From an uncultured Clostridia bacterium (GTDB lineage: Bacteria > Bacillota > Clostridia > Oscillospirales > JAAYOS01), in contig CANRJS010000001.1 in NCBI GenBank assembly GCA_947631015.1, forward strand, positions 31,561 through 95,560: a DNA stretch of 64,000 nucleotides, in the 5' to 3' direction. Made by a program: the position numbers and the translations under genes. The notes under the pieces were generated by a model. The model saw only the letters and a program-made list of their open reading frames with translations. It made no database searches and was not told where the DNA came from. This document shows positions 40,315 through 50,545 of the stretch, in pieces; position 1 is the stretch's first letter, and each line of letters opens with the position of its first letter.

Positions 40315-41697
40315 TTAATTCCTCCCGTAAATAGAATCAATAATTTGCTTCAACTGCTTTACGCTGAGGCTGCTGCCGGCAAGAATACATTCGCAGTTTT
40401 CGTTGAGCCAGCTCGCCTGAGTGTACCGGAGGTTCGTCATGATGTAGTGATCTATGCCGCCTGTCTCATATATCTCTACATCTCCGGCGTCCTTTTCCAC
40501 ATAGCTGAAATCCGGATTTGTCCGAACATGGATGCTTGCGGTAATTTCCTCGCCGTCGGAAGAAACATAGCGTGCAAAAAAGTGGATTTCTTCCAGAATC
40601 TTGGCTGCCGAAACGCCGCTGAAACTGTACTCCTTCGGTATCCACGTAGGAGCGAGCGGAACGGTCACGTCGTAGGCGTCGAGCGCCCGCTGAAGACTTG
40701 TGTACACCGCCTCTCCCTCCGGCACGTCGGACGGGACGTCCATCGTCAGCCTGCCGCCGCGGTCGGACTCGTATGCATTGTGCGCTTGTCCTTCCTTGTC
40801 GTAGATCGAGCTTACGATCGTTTCCAGCTGTCCGAAAGTAATGCCGACTCCGGATATGCAGCACTCGAAATCCTCATTTACCCATGCCGCCTGTATGTTG
40901 CTACTGTTGGTCATGAGATAGTGGCATATCCCGCCGTCCCAATACTCCAGCACCGGGTCGTCCGTCTTTTCAAAAATACCGAAGTTATCGTCATTACATC
41001 GCAAAGCGAAAAAAGATATACACACATCTTCATCTTCGTCGAGCGTATACATGGCGTAAAAGGCAAGCTCATTGTCGTACCGGACGACGTTGACCATGCT
41101 TAGCGAGTACTCCTTCGGTATCCACTTCGGCGCGAGCGGAAGGGTCACGTCGTAGGCGTCGAGCGCCTCCTGGAGGCTTGAGTACTTCGCGCCGTCCGGC
41201 GAATCGCACGGGACGTCCAGCGTCAGCTTGCCGCTCCTGCCGCGGAAGGTGAATATCTCGTTTGTCCACGTTCCGACAGCGCCGAACAGGTCGTAGCCGG
41301 ACGCACGCGCAACGCCGACCCCCGCAAATCCCACCGCGAGAATAACGAGCGCGATACACGCGACGCGGGAGAGAACGGTAAAGCGCCGCCGTCCGCGAGG
41401 CTTCCGAGCGTGCGGGTCGTCATGGGCATCGGGCTGTATGTGCTTGCTGTTGTTCTTCGCCGGCGCTTCTGCGCGGGGCAGATAGTTTTCCGTGAAGTCG
41501 CGCCACGCTTCCTCCGTGTTCGCATCGTTTTCGTTTTCTCTTCTTTCGACCACCTCCATGACGTACAGCACGGCCTCCATCTCCGCGCTGTCCTCCGCTA
41601 TTTCCGGCGCTCCGAGATAACCCCAAAGGAACAGCTTCAGCTCCTCCGTGGTCATGGCGTCGAACCGGGAAAAGTCGTTTTTAGTTTGCCCGCCCAT
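40315..41697 (-). CDS. Membrane protein with two tandem DUF4367-like domains (putative anti-sigma factor)
   Basis: Single TM; internal duplication LTLDVPCDSPDGAKYSSLQEALDAYDVTLPLAPKWIPKEYSL / LTMDVPSDVPEGEAVYTSLQRALDAYDVTVPLAPTWIPKEYSF. Confidence 0.75.
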   Translation of the reverse strand: MGGQTKNDFSRFDAMTTEELKLFLWGYLGAPEIAEDSAEMEAVLYVMEVVERRENENDANTEEAWRDFTENYLPRAEAPAKNNSKHIQPDAHDDPHARKPRGRRRFTVLSRVACIALVILAVGFAGVGVARASGYDLFGAVGTWTNEIFTFRGRSGKLTLDVPCDSPDGAKYSSLQEALDAYDVTLPLAPKWIPKEYSLSMVNVVRYDNELAFYAMYTLDEDEDVCISFFALRCNDDNFGIFEKTDDPVLEYWDGGICHYLMTNSSNIQAAWVNEDFECCISGVGITFGQLETIVSSIYDKEGQAHNAYESDRGGRLTMDVPSDVPEGEAVYTSLQRALDAYDVTVPLAPTWIPKEYSFSGVSAAKILEEIHFFARYVSSDGEEITASIHVRTNPDFSYVEKDAGDVEIYETGGIDHYIMTNLRYTQASWLNENCECILAGSSLSVKQLKQIIDSIYGRN

Positions 41698-41753
41698 GAA
41701 ACAAACCCCTTTCAGTGTATATATGTCAAAAGAAAGAGAAAAATATCGCGTCT

Positions 41754-42269
41754 TTAAGAAAAATTTTTCAGCGCCTTCATCAGCTTCTTTTTTATTCGGA
41801 CGGCGCGGTTGCGGCAGTTAGCGGCCTTTGTACCGTACTTCGCCTCAAGCTCCCCGTCCGAGAGCTTATATACGCGGACGTCCTTGAACAGCGCGTAGTC
41901 TTCCTCGCCCACCGCCCGCGTGAGGAGATCTTCAAGCTCGAAGCCGTAGTCGTCTACGCTTGACGGGACGTATCCCGCTTCGGCGTCGGGGCCGAAGCTG
42001 TCGTCCGCCGCGGGAAGTATAGTCGGCGACTTGGCCCTTTCCCGTTTGTCGTTTTTTATCAGGTTTTTGAGGGTGTTCACAAGCCACCCCTCGCGGTTGC
42101 TGCTCGCGAGGAGCCTGTCCGCATTCCGAACGGCCGTGCAGAACGTGTCCTGAACCAGCTCGTATGCGTCTTCCTCGCCGTAGCCCGCCGTCCGCGCGAG
42201 GCGCAGCAGCCTTGCAAACATTTCGGAGTACAGCTCCGCTATCAGCTCTGTCACGCTATCCGTCGCCAC
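41754..42269 (-). CDS. ECF-type sigma-70 family RNA polymerase sigma factor
   Basis: ELYSEMFARLLRLARTAGYGEEDAYELVQDTFCTAV...NREGWLVNTLKNLI; GTG start with GGGAGGTG RBS. Confidence 0.85.
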   Translation of the reverse strand: MATDSVTELIAELYSEMFARLLRLARTAGYGEEDAYELVQDTFCTAVRNADRLLASSNREGWLVNTLKNLIKNDKRERAKSPTILPAADDSFGPDAEAGYVPSSVDDYGFELEDLLTRAVGEEDYALFKDVRVYKLSDGELEAKYGTKAANCRNRAVRIKKKLMKALKNFS

Positions 42270-42397
42270 GCCGTCACCTCCCGCCGGGTAAAATTCAAGC
42301 ACTTTCGATGTGTTCCGCGGATATTATAGAGCATTTCGGACGGTTTTTCAACAATTATTAACACTTCTCGCCGTCCCCGCAAAATACGACAACGAAA

Positions 42398-42423
42398 ACG
42401 GACGGCGAAAATTCGCCGTCCGT
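42398..42423. terminator. Terminator hairpin after tsaD operon
   Basis: ACGGACGGCGAA-AA-TTCGCCGTCCGT. Confidence 0.75.
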
Positions 42424-42436
42424 TCGTACCCCTCAA

Positions 42437-43462
42437 TTATTCCCTTGGCAGAAGCTTGTAGTCCGCGTCGAGCGAGGCGTATGCGTTCTGCTCCATACCG
42501 GACGTGTGGCCCGCCATGAGCTCGTAGTAACCCTGCGCGCCGATCATCGCCGCCGCGTCTCCGCAGAGGCGAACCGGCGGGATGAACAGCCGGAGCGACT
42601 TCTCCCCCGCCGCTTCCGTCATCATCTCACGCAGGCGCTTGTTCGCGGCGACGCCTCCGGCGAGCACGACCTTACCGTACCCTTCGGAGACGGCGCAGTC
42701 TATGACGCGCGGGACTATCTCCTCGCAGACCGCGAGACGGAAGGACGCCGCGAGGTCCCCCGTGGGCAGCGTCTCGCCCTTCTGCTCCGCGTTGTGGACG
42801 AGGTTTATCATGGCGGTCTTGAGCCCGGAGAAGCTCATGTCGTGCGGCGCGCCGTCCACGCTGGACTTCGGGAGCGTGTAGGCGTGCTCGTCCGCGCCCT
42901 CCGCCGCCCGGTCTATCGCGACGCCGCCGGGGTACCCGAGCCCCATCACCCGCGCGACCTTGTCAAACGCCTCTCCCGCCGAATCGTCCCGCGTGCAACC
43001 GAGTACGCGGTAGTCGGTGTAGCCGTCCACGCCGAGGATGAGCGTGTGTCCCCCGCTCGCGACGAGCGCGCAGAACGGCGGCTCGAGCTGCGGGTGCGCG
43101 AGGTAGTTCGCCGCGACGTGTCCCCTGTGGTGGTGGACAGGCACGAGCGGACGGTCGAGCGCGAACGCGAGCCCCTTCGCGAAGTTCAGTCCCACGAGCA
43201 GAGCGCCGATGAGTCCCGGCGCGAAGGTTGCCGCAACGGCGTCTATCTCTTCCGGCCGTATGCCGGCCTCGCGTATCGCCTCGCGGTACAGTCCGGCAAT
43301 CGCCTCCGCGTGACTGCGGGACGCGAGCTCCGGCACGACGCCGCCGTATATCGCGTGCATCTCGACCTGACTTGCGACCTTGTCCGAAAGGACCTCCCTA
43401 CCGTCCCGCGTGACGGCAACGGCGGTCTCGTCGCAGGAGCTTTCAACAGATAAAATTAGCAT
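42437..43462 (-). CDS. tsaD: tRNA N6-adenosine threonylcarbamoyltransferase
   Basis: LSVESSCDETAVAV, HHHRGHVAANYL, ASGGHTLIL, LAGGVAANKRLR. Confidence 0.96.
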   Translation of the reverse strand: MLILSVESSCDETAVAVTRDGREVLSDKVASQVEMHAIYGGVVPELASRSHAEAIAGLYREAIREAGIRPEEIDAVAATFAPGLIGALLVGLNFAKGLAFALDRPLVPVHHHRGHVAANYLAHPQLEPPFCALVASGGHTLILGVDGYTDYRVLGCTRDDSAGEAFDKVARVMGLGYPGGVAIDRAAEGADEHAYTLPKSSVDGAPHDMSFSGLKTAMINLVHNAEQKGETLPTGDLAASFRLAVCEEIVPRVIDCAVSEGYGKVVLAGGVAANKRLREMMTEAAGEKSLRLFIPPVRLCGDAAAMIGAQGYYELMAGHTSGMEQNAYASLDADYKLLPRE

Positions 43463-43917
43463 TATTCGTCCTCTTTTAATGTCTTTTCGTATATCACGGC
43501 GTCCTCGGTAGGCTTTATGTAGTACCTTGGGCGCACGGCTATCGCCTTGAAATCCAGCTTTTCGTATGCGGCGCGCGCCGCCGAGTTCGACTCGCGCACC
43601 TCGAGAAGCATCCTCACGGCGCCGCTACCCCGCGCGATACCCTCGAGCCGCCGCATGAGCGCCGTCGCCACGCCGCTCCGTCTCGCGTCCGGGCGGACGG
43701 CGACGTTTGTTATGTACGCTTCGTCGAGGACGACGTGCATACCTGCGTAGCCCGCGACCCTGCCGTCCCCGTCCTCGGCGACGTAGTAGACGGCGTACTC
43801 GTTTGAGAGCTCGTCCTGAAGGCTCGCGCGGCTCCACGGCATCGAGAAGCAGACCTGCTCGAGCTCCGCCATCTCGTCGAGGTGCGAGAAGGTCATCGGC
43901 AGTATGGAGAAGGTCAT
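43462..43917 (-). CDS. rimI: Ribosomal-protein-alanine N-acetyltransferase
   Basis: MTFSHLDEMAELEQVCFSMPWSRASLQDELSNEYAVYYV; ITNVAVRPDARRSGVATALM; start trimmed. Confidence 0.93.
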   Translation of the reverse strand: MTFSILPMTFSHLDEMAELEQVCFSMPWSRASLQDELSNEYAVYYVAEDGDGRVAGYAGMHVVLDEAYITNVAVRPDARRSGVATALMRRLEGIARGSGAVRMLLEVRESNSAARAAYEKLDFKAIAVRPRYYIKPTEDAVIYEKTLKEDE

Positions 43918-44348
43918 TTCAGTCTCTCCTTCAGCGCGGAAAGTATCGAATCTATCGCGTCGCGTATCTGCACGGCGCACTTGCGGTAGTCGTCGAGTGT
44001 GCCGCCGTAGGGGTCGGCTATATCGCGGCCGGAAAGCGTGAAAATTTTGTCGGAATACTTCGGAAACGCATTTTTCAGGGCGTAAAGGTGACGCGCGCTC
44101 ATACAGAGGACGACGTCCGCGCGGCAAAGCTGTTCCTCCGTCACCTGCCGCGCGGTGTGGCGCGATATGTCCGCGCCGAGCTCCGCCGCCGCCGCGACGG
44201 CGTTTTCGCTCGCGGGAACGCTTATCGCCGCGAGCCCGCAGGACGAGGCGTGTATCGGGAGGTTTTCCCGCGCCGCCGCGAGGTTCATCAGTCCCTCCGC
44301 CATCGGACTGCGGCAGGTGTTGCCGGTGCATACGAAAAGTATCTCCAA
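43914..44348 (-). CDS. Low-molecular-weight phosphatase, YwlE (protein-arginine-phosphatase)-like
   Basis: MEILFVCTGNTCRSPMAEGLM P-loop with Thr; DPYGG. Confidence 0.85.
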   Translation of the reverse strand: MEILFVCTGNTCRSPMAEGLMNLAAARENLPIHASSCGLAAISVPASENAVAAAAELGADISRHTARQVTEEQLCRADVVLCMSARHLYALKNAFPKYSDKIFTLSGRDIADPYGGTLDDYRKCAVQIRDAIDSILSALKERLK

Positions 44349-44361
44349 AGACCGCGCCTCC

Positions 44362-46992
44362 TCAGTTCTTCGCGTCGTACCAGGTGCGGCCGCTCGCCGC
44401 GTCCGCCACGAGCGGGACGCGGAGCCGCATCACGCCCTCCATCTCCTCGCAGAGCAGGCGCTTTACATCCTCCGCGCGCTCCGACGGCGTCTCGACGATA
44501 AGCTCGTCGTGGATCTGCATGACAAGCTTCGCCTCCGGCACGTCCCGGCGGAGCCGGTCGCGGACGCGGAGCATCGCGAGCTTTATCACGTCGGCGGCGC
44601 TGCCCTGTATCGGGGCGTTCATCGCCGCGCGCTCGCCGAACGAGCGCAGGTTGAAGTTCTTTGACTTCAGCTCGGGGAGGTAACGTCTCCGCCCGAGCAG
44701 CGTCGTGACGTATCCGAGCTCCTTTGCGCTCTCGCGCGAGCGCTCCATGTAGTCCCGGATGCCGTGATAGTGGCTGAGATAGCTGTCTATATAGTTCTTC
44801 GCTTCGGCGTTCAAGACGTGCAGGTCGTCGGCAAGCGAGAAGGCGGATATGCCGTACACGATGCCGAAGTTGACGGCCTTCGCGCGGCGGCGAAGCTCGC
44901 CCGTGACCTCGCCGCGCGGCACGCCGAACACCTGCGACGCGGTTATCGTGTGGATGTCCTCGCCCTCGGCAAAGCCCTTTATCATCGCCTCGTCGTTTGC
45001 AATATGAGCAAGGAGGCGAAGTTCTATCTGCGAATAGTCCGCGTCGACGAGGGTGCAGCCCTCCTCCGCGCGGAAGCAGCGGCGGATCTCGCTCCCGAGC
45101 TCGCGCCGCACCGGGATGTTCTGGAGGTTCGGGTCGGTGGAGCTGAGGCGACCGGTGGCGGTGGCGGTCATGTTGAAGGTCGTCCTCACTCGCCCGTCCG
45201 CGTCTATGACCTTGAGGAGCCCGTCGCAGTAGGTACTTTTCAGCTTCGTGAGCTGGCGGAACTCGATGATGCAGTCGATTATCGGGTGCTTTCCGCGGAG
45301 CTTCTCGAGCACGTCGATGTCGGTCGAGTATCCGGTCTTGGTCTTTTTCACCGGCGGGAGACCCAGCGTCTCAAACAGCAGCTCGCCGAGGAGCTTCGTG
45401 GAGTTGATGTTGAATTTCTTGCCCGCGAGCGAGTATATCGTCGCCTCGAGCTCCGAAATGCGCGCGCCGAGAGTATCCCCGAAGGCACGGAGCGCCGCGC
45501 CGTCGAGCGCCATTCCCGCGCGCTCCATCTCCGCAAGCACCAGCGCGAGCGGCTGTTCAAGCTCGCAGAGAAGCGGACGCATATCGAGCGAATCTATCCT
45601 CTCTCCGAGCAGCTTTCGGAGCTCCCACACCGCTTCGGCGTGGGAGCAGAGCGCGTCCGAGGCCGCTTCCGCGTCGCCGAGCACGCCGAAGCTGTCCTCG
45701 CCGGCATACGCCGACGCGGACGGAAGCTTTCGGCCGAGGTAAGAGAAACCCACCCGCTCGAGCGGGTACTTCCCGAGCGACGGGTCGATAAGATACGCCG
45801 CAAGCTCGGTGTCAAACTCCGCCGGGGACGGCTCCACGCCGCACTCCATCAGCTCCCGGAAGAACTGCTTCGAGCCGTGCAGAGCGAGCTTCTTTTCCCC
45901 GCCGAACGCCTTTTTCAGCAGGTCGTTGTAGCCTTCGCGCGTGAAGCCGGAGGCGCGGACGAAGAAGCTCTTTCCGTCCGCCGCCGCCGCGAACGCGCCG
46001 AGACCCGGCTGCCACGCGACGGCAAAGCCGTCGAGCGCGAGCAGCTCCCCCGCCGACGCTTCGTCGAGCTCTTTCCGCTCGAACTTCTCCGCGGTATGCT
46101 CCGGGACGGAGCCGCCGGAGCCGTCCGAGAGTCCGAATTTTTCTATGAAGGAGCGGAACTCCAGCTTCACGCAGAGAGCGTACAGCTTGGAGTTGTCCGG
46201 GTTTGCAGGTCCGATGTCGTCCGGGCCGAAGTCGAGCGGCATGAACCTGTCTATCGTCGCGAGGTCGTAACTCGAGTAAGCGCTGTCCTTTCCTTCGACG
46301 AGCTTGCGGCGCATGGCGGGCTTTATCCGCTCGTCGTCAATGTTTTCGTACACGCCGTCAAGCGTGCCGAACATGTGAAGCAGATCGCCTGCGCCCTTCT
46401 TCCCTATGCCGGGAACGCCGGGGATGTTGTCCGACGAGTCGCCCATAAGCGCCTTCAGGTCGATGAGGCGAAGCGGCTCGAAGCCGTACTCCTCAAAGAA
46501 GCTCTCGGGGGTGTAGACCTTTGTCGTCGTCTGCCCCTGCGCCGTCGAGACGAACTTCACGCACACTTTCTCGCCCGTGAGCTGGAGCATGTCGCGGTCG
46601 CCGCTGACGACGACCGTCTCCCCGCCTCTCTCCGCGTTGAGGCGGCTGAGCGTTCCTATGATGTCGTCCGCCTCGTAACCGTCCGCCGAATAGCGGCGGA
46701 CGCCCATGGCGTCGAGCAGCTCGTCGACAAGCGGCATCTGTTCGAGAAGCTCAGCGTCCATCGGGGAACGCTGAGCTTTGTAGGCTTCGTATTTCTGTCT
46801 TCGGAAGGTGGGCGCGTGCGTGTCCAGCGCGACGAGCACTCCGTCCGGCTTCTCCTCCTCGAGGAGTCGTACAAGCGTCGTGAAAAAGCCGTAGACGGCG
46901 TTCGTGTGCAGACCGTCCTTCGTTGTGAACGGGCGTATCCCGTAGTAGGCGCGGTGGACGAGGTTCGTCCCGTCAAGCAGCATGAGCTTCAT
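44362..46992 (-). CDS. polA: DNA polymerase I
   Basis: 5'-3' exonuclease domain MLLDGTNLVHRAYYG; polymerase motifs DADYSQIELRLLAHIA, KAVNFGIVYGIS, MQIHDELIVE. Confidence 0.97.
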   Translation of the reverse strand: MKLMLLDGTNLVHRAYYGIRPFTTKDGLHTNAVYGFFTTLVRLLEEEKPDGVLVALDTHAPTFRRQKYEAYKAQRSPMDAELLEQMPLVDELLDAMGVRRYSADGYEADDIIGTLSRLNAERGGETVVVSGDRDMLQLTGEKVCVKFVSTAQGQTTTKVYTPESFFEEYGFEPLRLIDLKALMGDSSDNIPGVPGIGKKGAGDLLHMFGTLDGVYENIDDERIKPAMRRKLVEGKDSAYSSYDLATIDRFMPLDFGPDDIGPANPDNSKLYALCVKLEFRSFIEKFGLSDGSGGSVPEHTAEKFERKELDEASAGELLALDGFAVAWQPGLGAFAAAADGKSFFVRASGFTREGYNDLLKKAFGGEKKLALHGSKQFFRELMECGVEPSPAEFDTELAAYLIDPSLGKYPLERVGFSYLGRKLPSASAYAGEDSFGVLGDAEAASDALCSHAEAVWELRKLLGERIDSLDMRPLLCELEQPLALVLAEMERAGMALDGAALRAFGDTLGARISELEATIYSLAGKKFNINSTKLLGELLFETLGLPPVKKTKTGYSTDIDVLEKLRGKHPIIDCIIEFRQLTKLKSTYCDGLLKVIDADGRVRTTFNMTATATGRLSSTDPNLQNIPVRRELGSEIRRCFRAEEGCTLVDADYSQIELRLLAHIANDEAMIKGFAEGEDIHTITASQVFGVPRGEVTGELRRRAKAVNFGIVYGISAFSLADDLHVLNAEAKNYIDSYLSHYHGIRDYMERSRESAKELGYVTTLLGRRRYLPELKSKNFNLRSFGERAAMNAPIQGSAADVIKLAMLRVRDRLRRDVPEAKLVMQIHDELIVETPSERAEDVKRLLCEEMEGVMRLRVPLVADAASGRTWYDAKN

Positions 46993-47077
46993 GTTGCGCT
47001 TCCCTCCGAATATTTTATCGGCAATGCCGTAAAGTTATATATTTCACAGCGTTGTGCAAGCTGTAAAGCTGAAGCCT

Positions 47078-48469
47078 TTACGCTTTTACTGCCTTCACGC
47101 CCTGCGGCGTGTCGATGAGTTTTATGCCCTTTGCCGCGAGCTCGTCGCGGATGCGGTCGGCCTCGGCCCAGTTCTTCGCCTTCTTGGCGGCGGTGCGCGC
47201 GTCGATGAGCGCCTGAGTCTCGGCGTCCGGGACGTACTCGTCCTCCGCCTGCTTCTCCGGCTCTCGGGTAATATCGACGGCAAGCACCTCGTCCAACCTC
47301 TTCATCAGCTCGTAGACGTCGTTCGACTTCTCCGCGCGGCGCGCCGCGCCCCAGACGACGCCGAGAGCCTTCGGGATATTGAGGTCGTCGTTTATAGCCT
47401 CGTCAAATGCGGCGACGATGGAAGCCTTCTCCTCCTCCGGGAGCACGCCGGGCGCGCCCTTGTGCGCGTGGACTGCGGCGCGTAGGTTCTTCAGGCCGGA
47501 CTTTGCGGAGTCCATGCCCTCGAATGTGAAGTTCAGCTTGTTGCGGTAGTGCGCGCCGAGGCAGAAGTAGCGGAAGTCGAGCGGGTCATAGCCGCGCTCC
47601 ATAAGCTGGTCTATTGTGTAGGTGTTGCCGAGCGACTTGCTCATCTTTCCGCCGTCGACGAGCATGAACTCGCCGTGCATCCAGATACGCGCCGCCGGGT
47701 GTCCGAAAAGGCCCTCCGCCTGCGCTATCTCGTTCTCGTGGTGTATCGGAATGGCGTCCACGCCGCCGGTGTGGATGTCAAACTCCTCGCCGAGGTACTT
47801 GAGACCCATCGCCGAGCATTCGATGTGCCAGCCGGGGTAACCCATCCCCCACGGCGACTCCCACTGCATGATGTGCTCCTTGGGAGCCTTCTTCCAGAGC
47901 GCGAAGTCGGCGGGGTGACGCTTCTCGGTGTTCACCTCGACGCGCGCGCCGGCCTGCTGCTCCTCGAGGTTCGCGCGGGAGAGCTTGCCGTAGTCCGGGA
48001 GCTTCCCGATGTCGAAGTAGATGCCGTCGGACGTCTCGTAGGCGTAGCCGCGCTCCATAAGCGCCACGACGTAGTCTATCATCTCTTTGATATGGTCGGT
48101 CGCCTTGCATATTATCTCCGGCCTGCCGATATTCAGCCGGTCGATGTCTTTCATAAACTGCGCGGTGTAGAACTCCGCTATCTCCCACGGGGTCTTCTTC
48201 TGCTCACGGGCGGTCTTTGCCATCTTGTCCTCGCCGTCGTCCCCGTCGCTTACGAGATGGCCGACGTCGGTGATGTTCATGGCATGGCGGAGCCCGAAAC
48301 CGTTGTACTTCAGCACGCGGCGGAGCTCGTCCATAAAGACGTAGGTGCGCAGGTTGCCGATGTGCGCGTAGCCGTACACCGTCGGACCGCAGGAGTACAT
48401 GCGGACCGTGTTCCCCTCGAGCGGACGGAACTCCTCCTTCTCGCGGCTGAGTGTATTATAAACTCTCAT
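47078..48469 (-). CDS. cysS: Cysteinyl-tRNA synthetase
   Basis: [28 protein letters not shown] (HIGN), KMSKSLGN. Confidence 0.97.
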   Translation of the reverse strand: MRVYNTLSREKEEFRPLEGNTVRMYSCGPTVYGYAHIGNLRTYVFMDELRRVLKYNGFGLRHAMNITDVGHLVSDGDDGEDKMAKTAREQKKTPWEIAEFYTAQFMKDIDRLNIGRPEIICKATDHIKEMIDYVVALMERGYAYETSDGIYFDIGKLPDYGKLSRANLEEQQAGARVEVNTEKRHPADFALWKKAPKEHIMQWESPWGMGYPGWHIECSAMGLKYLGEEFDIHTGGVDAIPIHHENEIAQAEGLFGHPAARIWMHGEFMLVDGGKMSKSLGNTYTIDQLMERGYDPLDFRYFCLGAHYRNKLNFTFEGMDSAKSGLKNLRAAVHAHKGAPGVLPEEEKASIVAAFDEAINDDLNIPKALGVVWGAARRAEKSNDVYELMKRLDEVLAVDITREPEKQAEDEYVPDAETQALIDARTAAKKAKNWAEADRIRDELAAKGIKLIDTPQGVKAVKA

Positions 48470-48534
48470 AGCAGTATTACCTCCGTATCGTTATTCGACG
48501 GCCGCCGCAGGCACCCGCGGCGTAAGCCGCCGGC

Positions 48535-49092
48535 TCAGAAACTGTTTATCACGTCGCGGTTCCTCACGAGATACTCTATGCCCGACCAGAGCGTCACCGC
48601 CGTCATAAGTATGACGAGCAGGTCGTTCACCGTGACGGCGCCGAATACCGCGACGGAGCCGACGCTTCCCACCGCGCCGAATAATGGCTCAATGAGCAGC
48701 GCCGCAAGCACGACGCACTGCACCACCATCTTTATCTTGCCGGAGACGGATGCGGCAAGCACCCGCCCGTCGCTCATCGCGACGACGCGCAGGCTCGTCA
48801 CTATAAACTCCCGCGCGATTATGAGGATGGCGTACACCGTGCCGACCGTTCCGCTCTTCACGAAGAGCAGCAGCGCGGAGGTTATGAGCAGCTTATCCGC
48901 GAGCGGGTCAACGAATTTTCCGAAGTTTGTCACCTGGTCGTAGTGGCGCGCGATGTATCCGTCGAGCTTGTCTGTGACGCTCGCGACGACGAACACGGTA
49001 AACGCCGCGTACCACGGCAGGAAGTACCACGCCGCTATGAACACCGGCACGAGCGCGATACGAATAAGCGTGATGATGTTTGCTGTTTTCAA
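48535..49092 (-). CDS. pgsA: CDP-diacylglycerol-glycerol-3-phosphate 3-phosphatidyltransferase
   Basis: ASVTDKLDGYIARHYDQVTNFGKFVDPLADKLL (CDP-alcohol phosphotransferase motif). Confidence 0.94.
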   Translation of the reverse strand: MKTANIITLIRIALVPVFIAAWYFLPWYAAFTVFVVASVTDKLDGYIARHYDQVTNFGKFVDPLADKLLITSALLLFVKSGTVGTVYAILIIAREFIVTSLRVVAMSDGRVLAASVSGKIKMVVQCVVLAALLIEPLFGAVGSVGSVAVFGAVTVNDLLVILMTAVTLWSGIEYLVRNRDVINSF

Positions 49093-49199
49093 GGGGGTGT
49101 CCCTCCTTATGAACTCCGGCGGAGGCAGTCTCCGCGCGGAGGAGTCAGCGGCCGTCCGCAGCGGACGCCGCGTTTCGGAGCATCTTCTGTCCCAACGGC

Positions 49200-50540
49200 T
49201 CAGAGCATCTTGCCGAAGAGGTCTCCGTCAATGACTTCGTTGATAAGCACCTGCCGGATGTCTCCCGGCTTTGCGCTGCCGCGCGGCGGGAAGAACACCT
49301 TCCCGTCTATCTCGGGCGCGTCCGCATAGGTGCGGCCGTAGGCAAGCTTGATTATCGGGTCGGCGCCCTCGCAGAGCACATCCACGACCTTGCCGACGAG
49401 GCTCTCGTTGTACTCCTCGACTATCTCGTCACGGATCATCTCCGCTGCCTCCATGCGGCGGGAGACTATGTCCTCGTCGGGGTAGTCCATCTCCGCCGCC
49501 GGCGTTCCGTCCTCCGGGGAGAACGCGAAGAACCCGGCGCGCTCAGGACGGTACTCCCGCAGGAATTCGCAGAGCTCCGCGAACTCCTCCTCCCCCTCGC
49601 CGGGGAGGCCAATGATGATGCTCGTGCGGAGCACGACGCCCTCCAGCTCCTCGCGGAGCTTGCGGAAGAGGGCGCGGATCTCGTCGCCGTCGGTGCGGCG
49701 GCGCATCTTCTTCAAAATCCCGCTGTTGATGTGCTGTATCGGTATGTCGAGACAGCGCAGGACCTTCGGGTTGCGCTTTATACACTGTATAAGCTCGTCC
49801 GTGACTCCCTCCGGGTAGAGGTAGAGGAGCCGCAGCCACTTTACCTCCTCTATCTCGCATATCCTGTCGATAAGCTCGGGGAGCAATGACCGTCCGCAGA
49901 GGTCGCGGCCGTACATCGTGAGGTCCTGCGCGACAAGGATTATCTCCTTTGCGCCCATCTGCGCGAGCGCTTCCGCTTCTTCAAGGACGCGCTCCGGGTC
50001 GCGGCTGCGGTACTTACCGCGCAGCTTCGGTATGACGCAGTAGGCGCAGTTGTTCGAACACCCCTCCGCTATCTTGAGGTAGGCGGTGAAGCTCTCACCC
50101 GTGATGAAGCGCGGCGTCTCGGTCACGGGCGCGTTGATGTCTCCGAACTCGCTCACGCGCTCGCCCGCGAGCACCCGCTCCACGACGTCCTCAATCTCGT
50201 CGTAGCTGCCGCAGCCGACGACGGCGTCGACCTCAGGTATCTCGTCAAGTATCTCGTCGCGATAGCGCTCGGCCATGCACCCTGTCACGATTATATGCTC
50301 CACGTTGCCGCCGATGCCGTCTATGCGGTTCTTTACCATGGCGGCGATTATCTCGTGGATGTTCTCCACCGACTCCTCGCGAGCAGGCTCTATGAAGGCG
50401 CAGGTGTTTATCAGCACGACCTCCGCCATCTCCGGCATTTCGACTATCTCGTGCCCGGCGCTCATCAGCCGCCAGAGCATCTGTTCTCCGTTGATAAGGT
50501 TTTTGTCGCACCCGAGCGACACAAGACCCACTTTTGCCAT
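49200..50540 (-). CDS. rimO: Ribosomal protein S12 methylthiotransferase
   Basis: MAKVGLVSLGCDKNLINGEQML, EGCSNNCAYCVIPKLRGKYRSR radical-SAM, TRAM domain; start trimmed. Confidence 0.95.
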   Translation of the reverse strand: MAKVGLVSLGCDKNLINGEQMLWRLMSAGHEIVEMPEMAEVVLINTCAFIEPAREESVENIHEIIAAMVKNRIDGIGGNVEHIIVTGCMAERYRDEILDEIPEVDAVVGCGSYDEIEDVVERVLAGERVSEFGDINAPVTETPRFITGESFTAYLKIAEGCSNNCAYCVIPKLRGKYRSRDPERVLEEAEALAQMGAKEIILVAQDLTMYGRDLCGRSLLPELIDRICEIEEVKWLRLLYLYPEGVTDELIQCIKRNPKVLRCLDIPIQHINSGILKKMRRRTDGDEIRALFRKLREELEGVVLRTSIIIGLPGEGEEEFAELCEFLREYRPERAGFFAFSPEDGTPAAEMDYPDEDIVSRRMEAAEMIRDEIVEEYNESLVGKVVDVLCEGADPIIKLAYGRTYADAPEIDGKVFFPPRGSAKPGDIRQVLINEVIDGDLFGKML

Positions 50541-50545
50541 AAATC

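Noticed and set aside
43914-44348. Arsenate reductase (ArsC)
   Set aside because: Shares the LMW-PTP fold, but the CTGNTCRSPMAE loop and the tsaD-rimI neighbourhood fit a YwlE-type phosphatase better; no ars genes nearby.
44764-47118. 784-aa plus-strand ORF
   Set aside because: Lies wholly antisense to polA; composition (Arg/Val/Glu/Ala-rich, low complexity) is typical of shadow ORFs in high-GC genomes; no RBS or family motifs.
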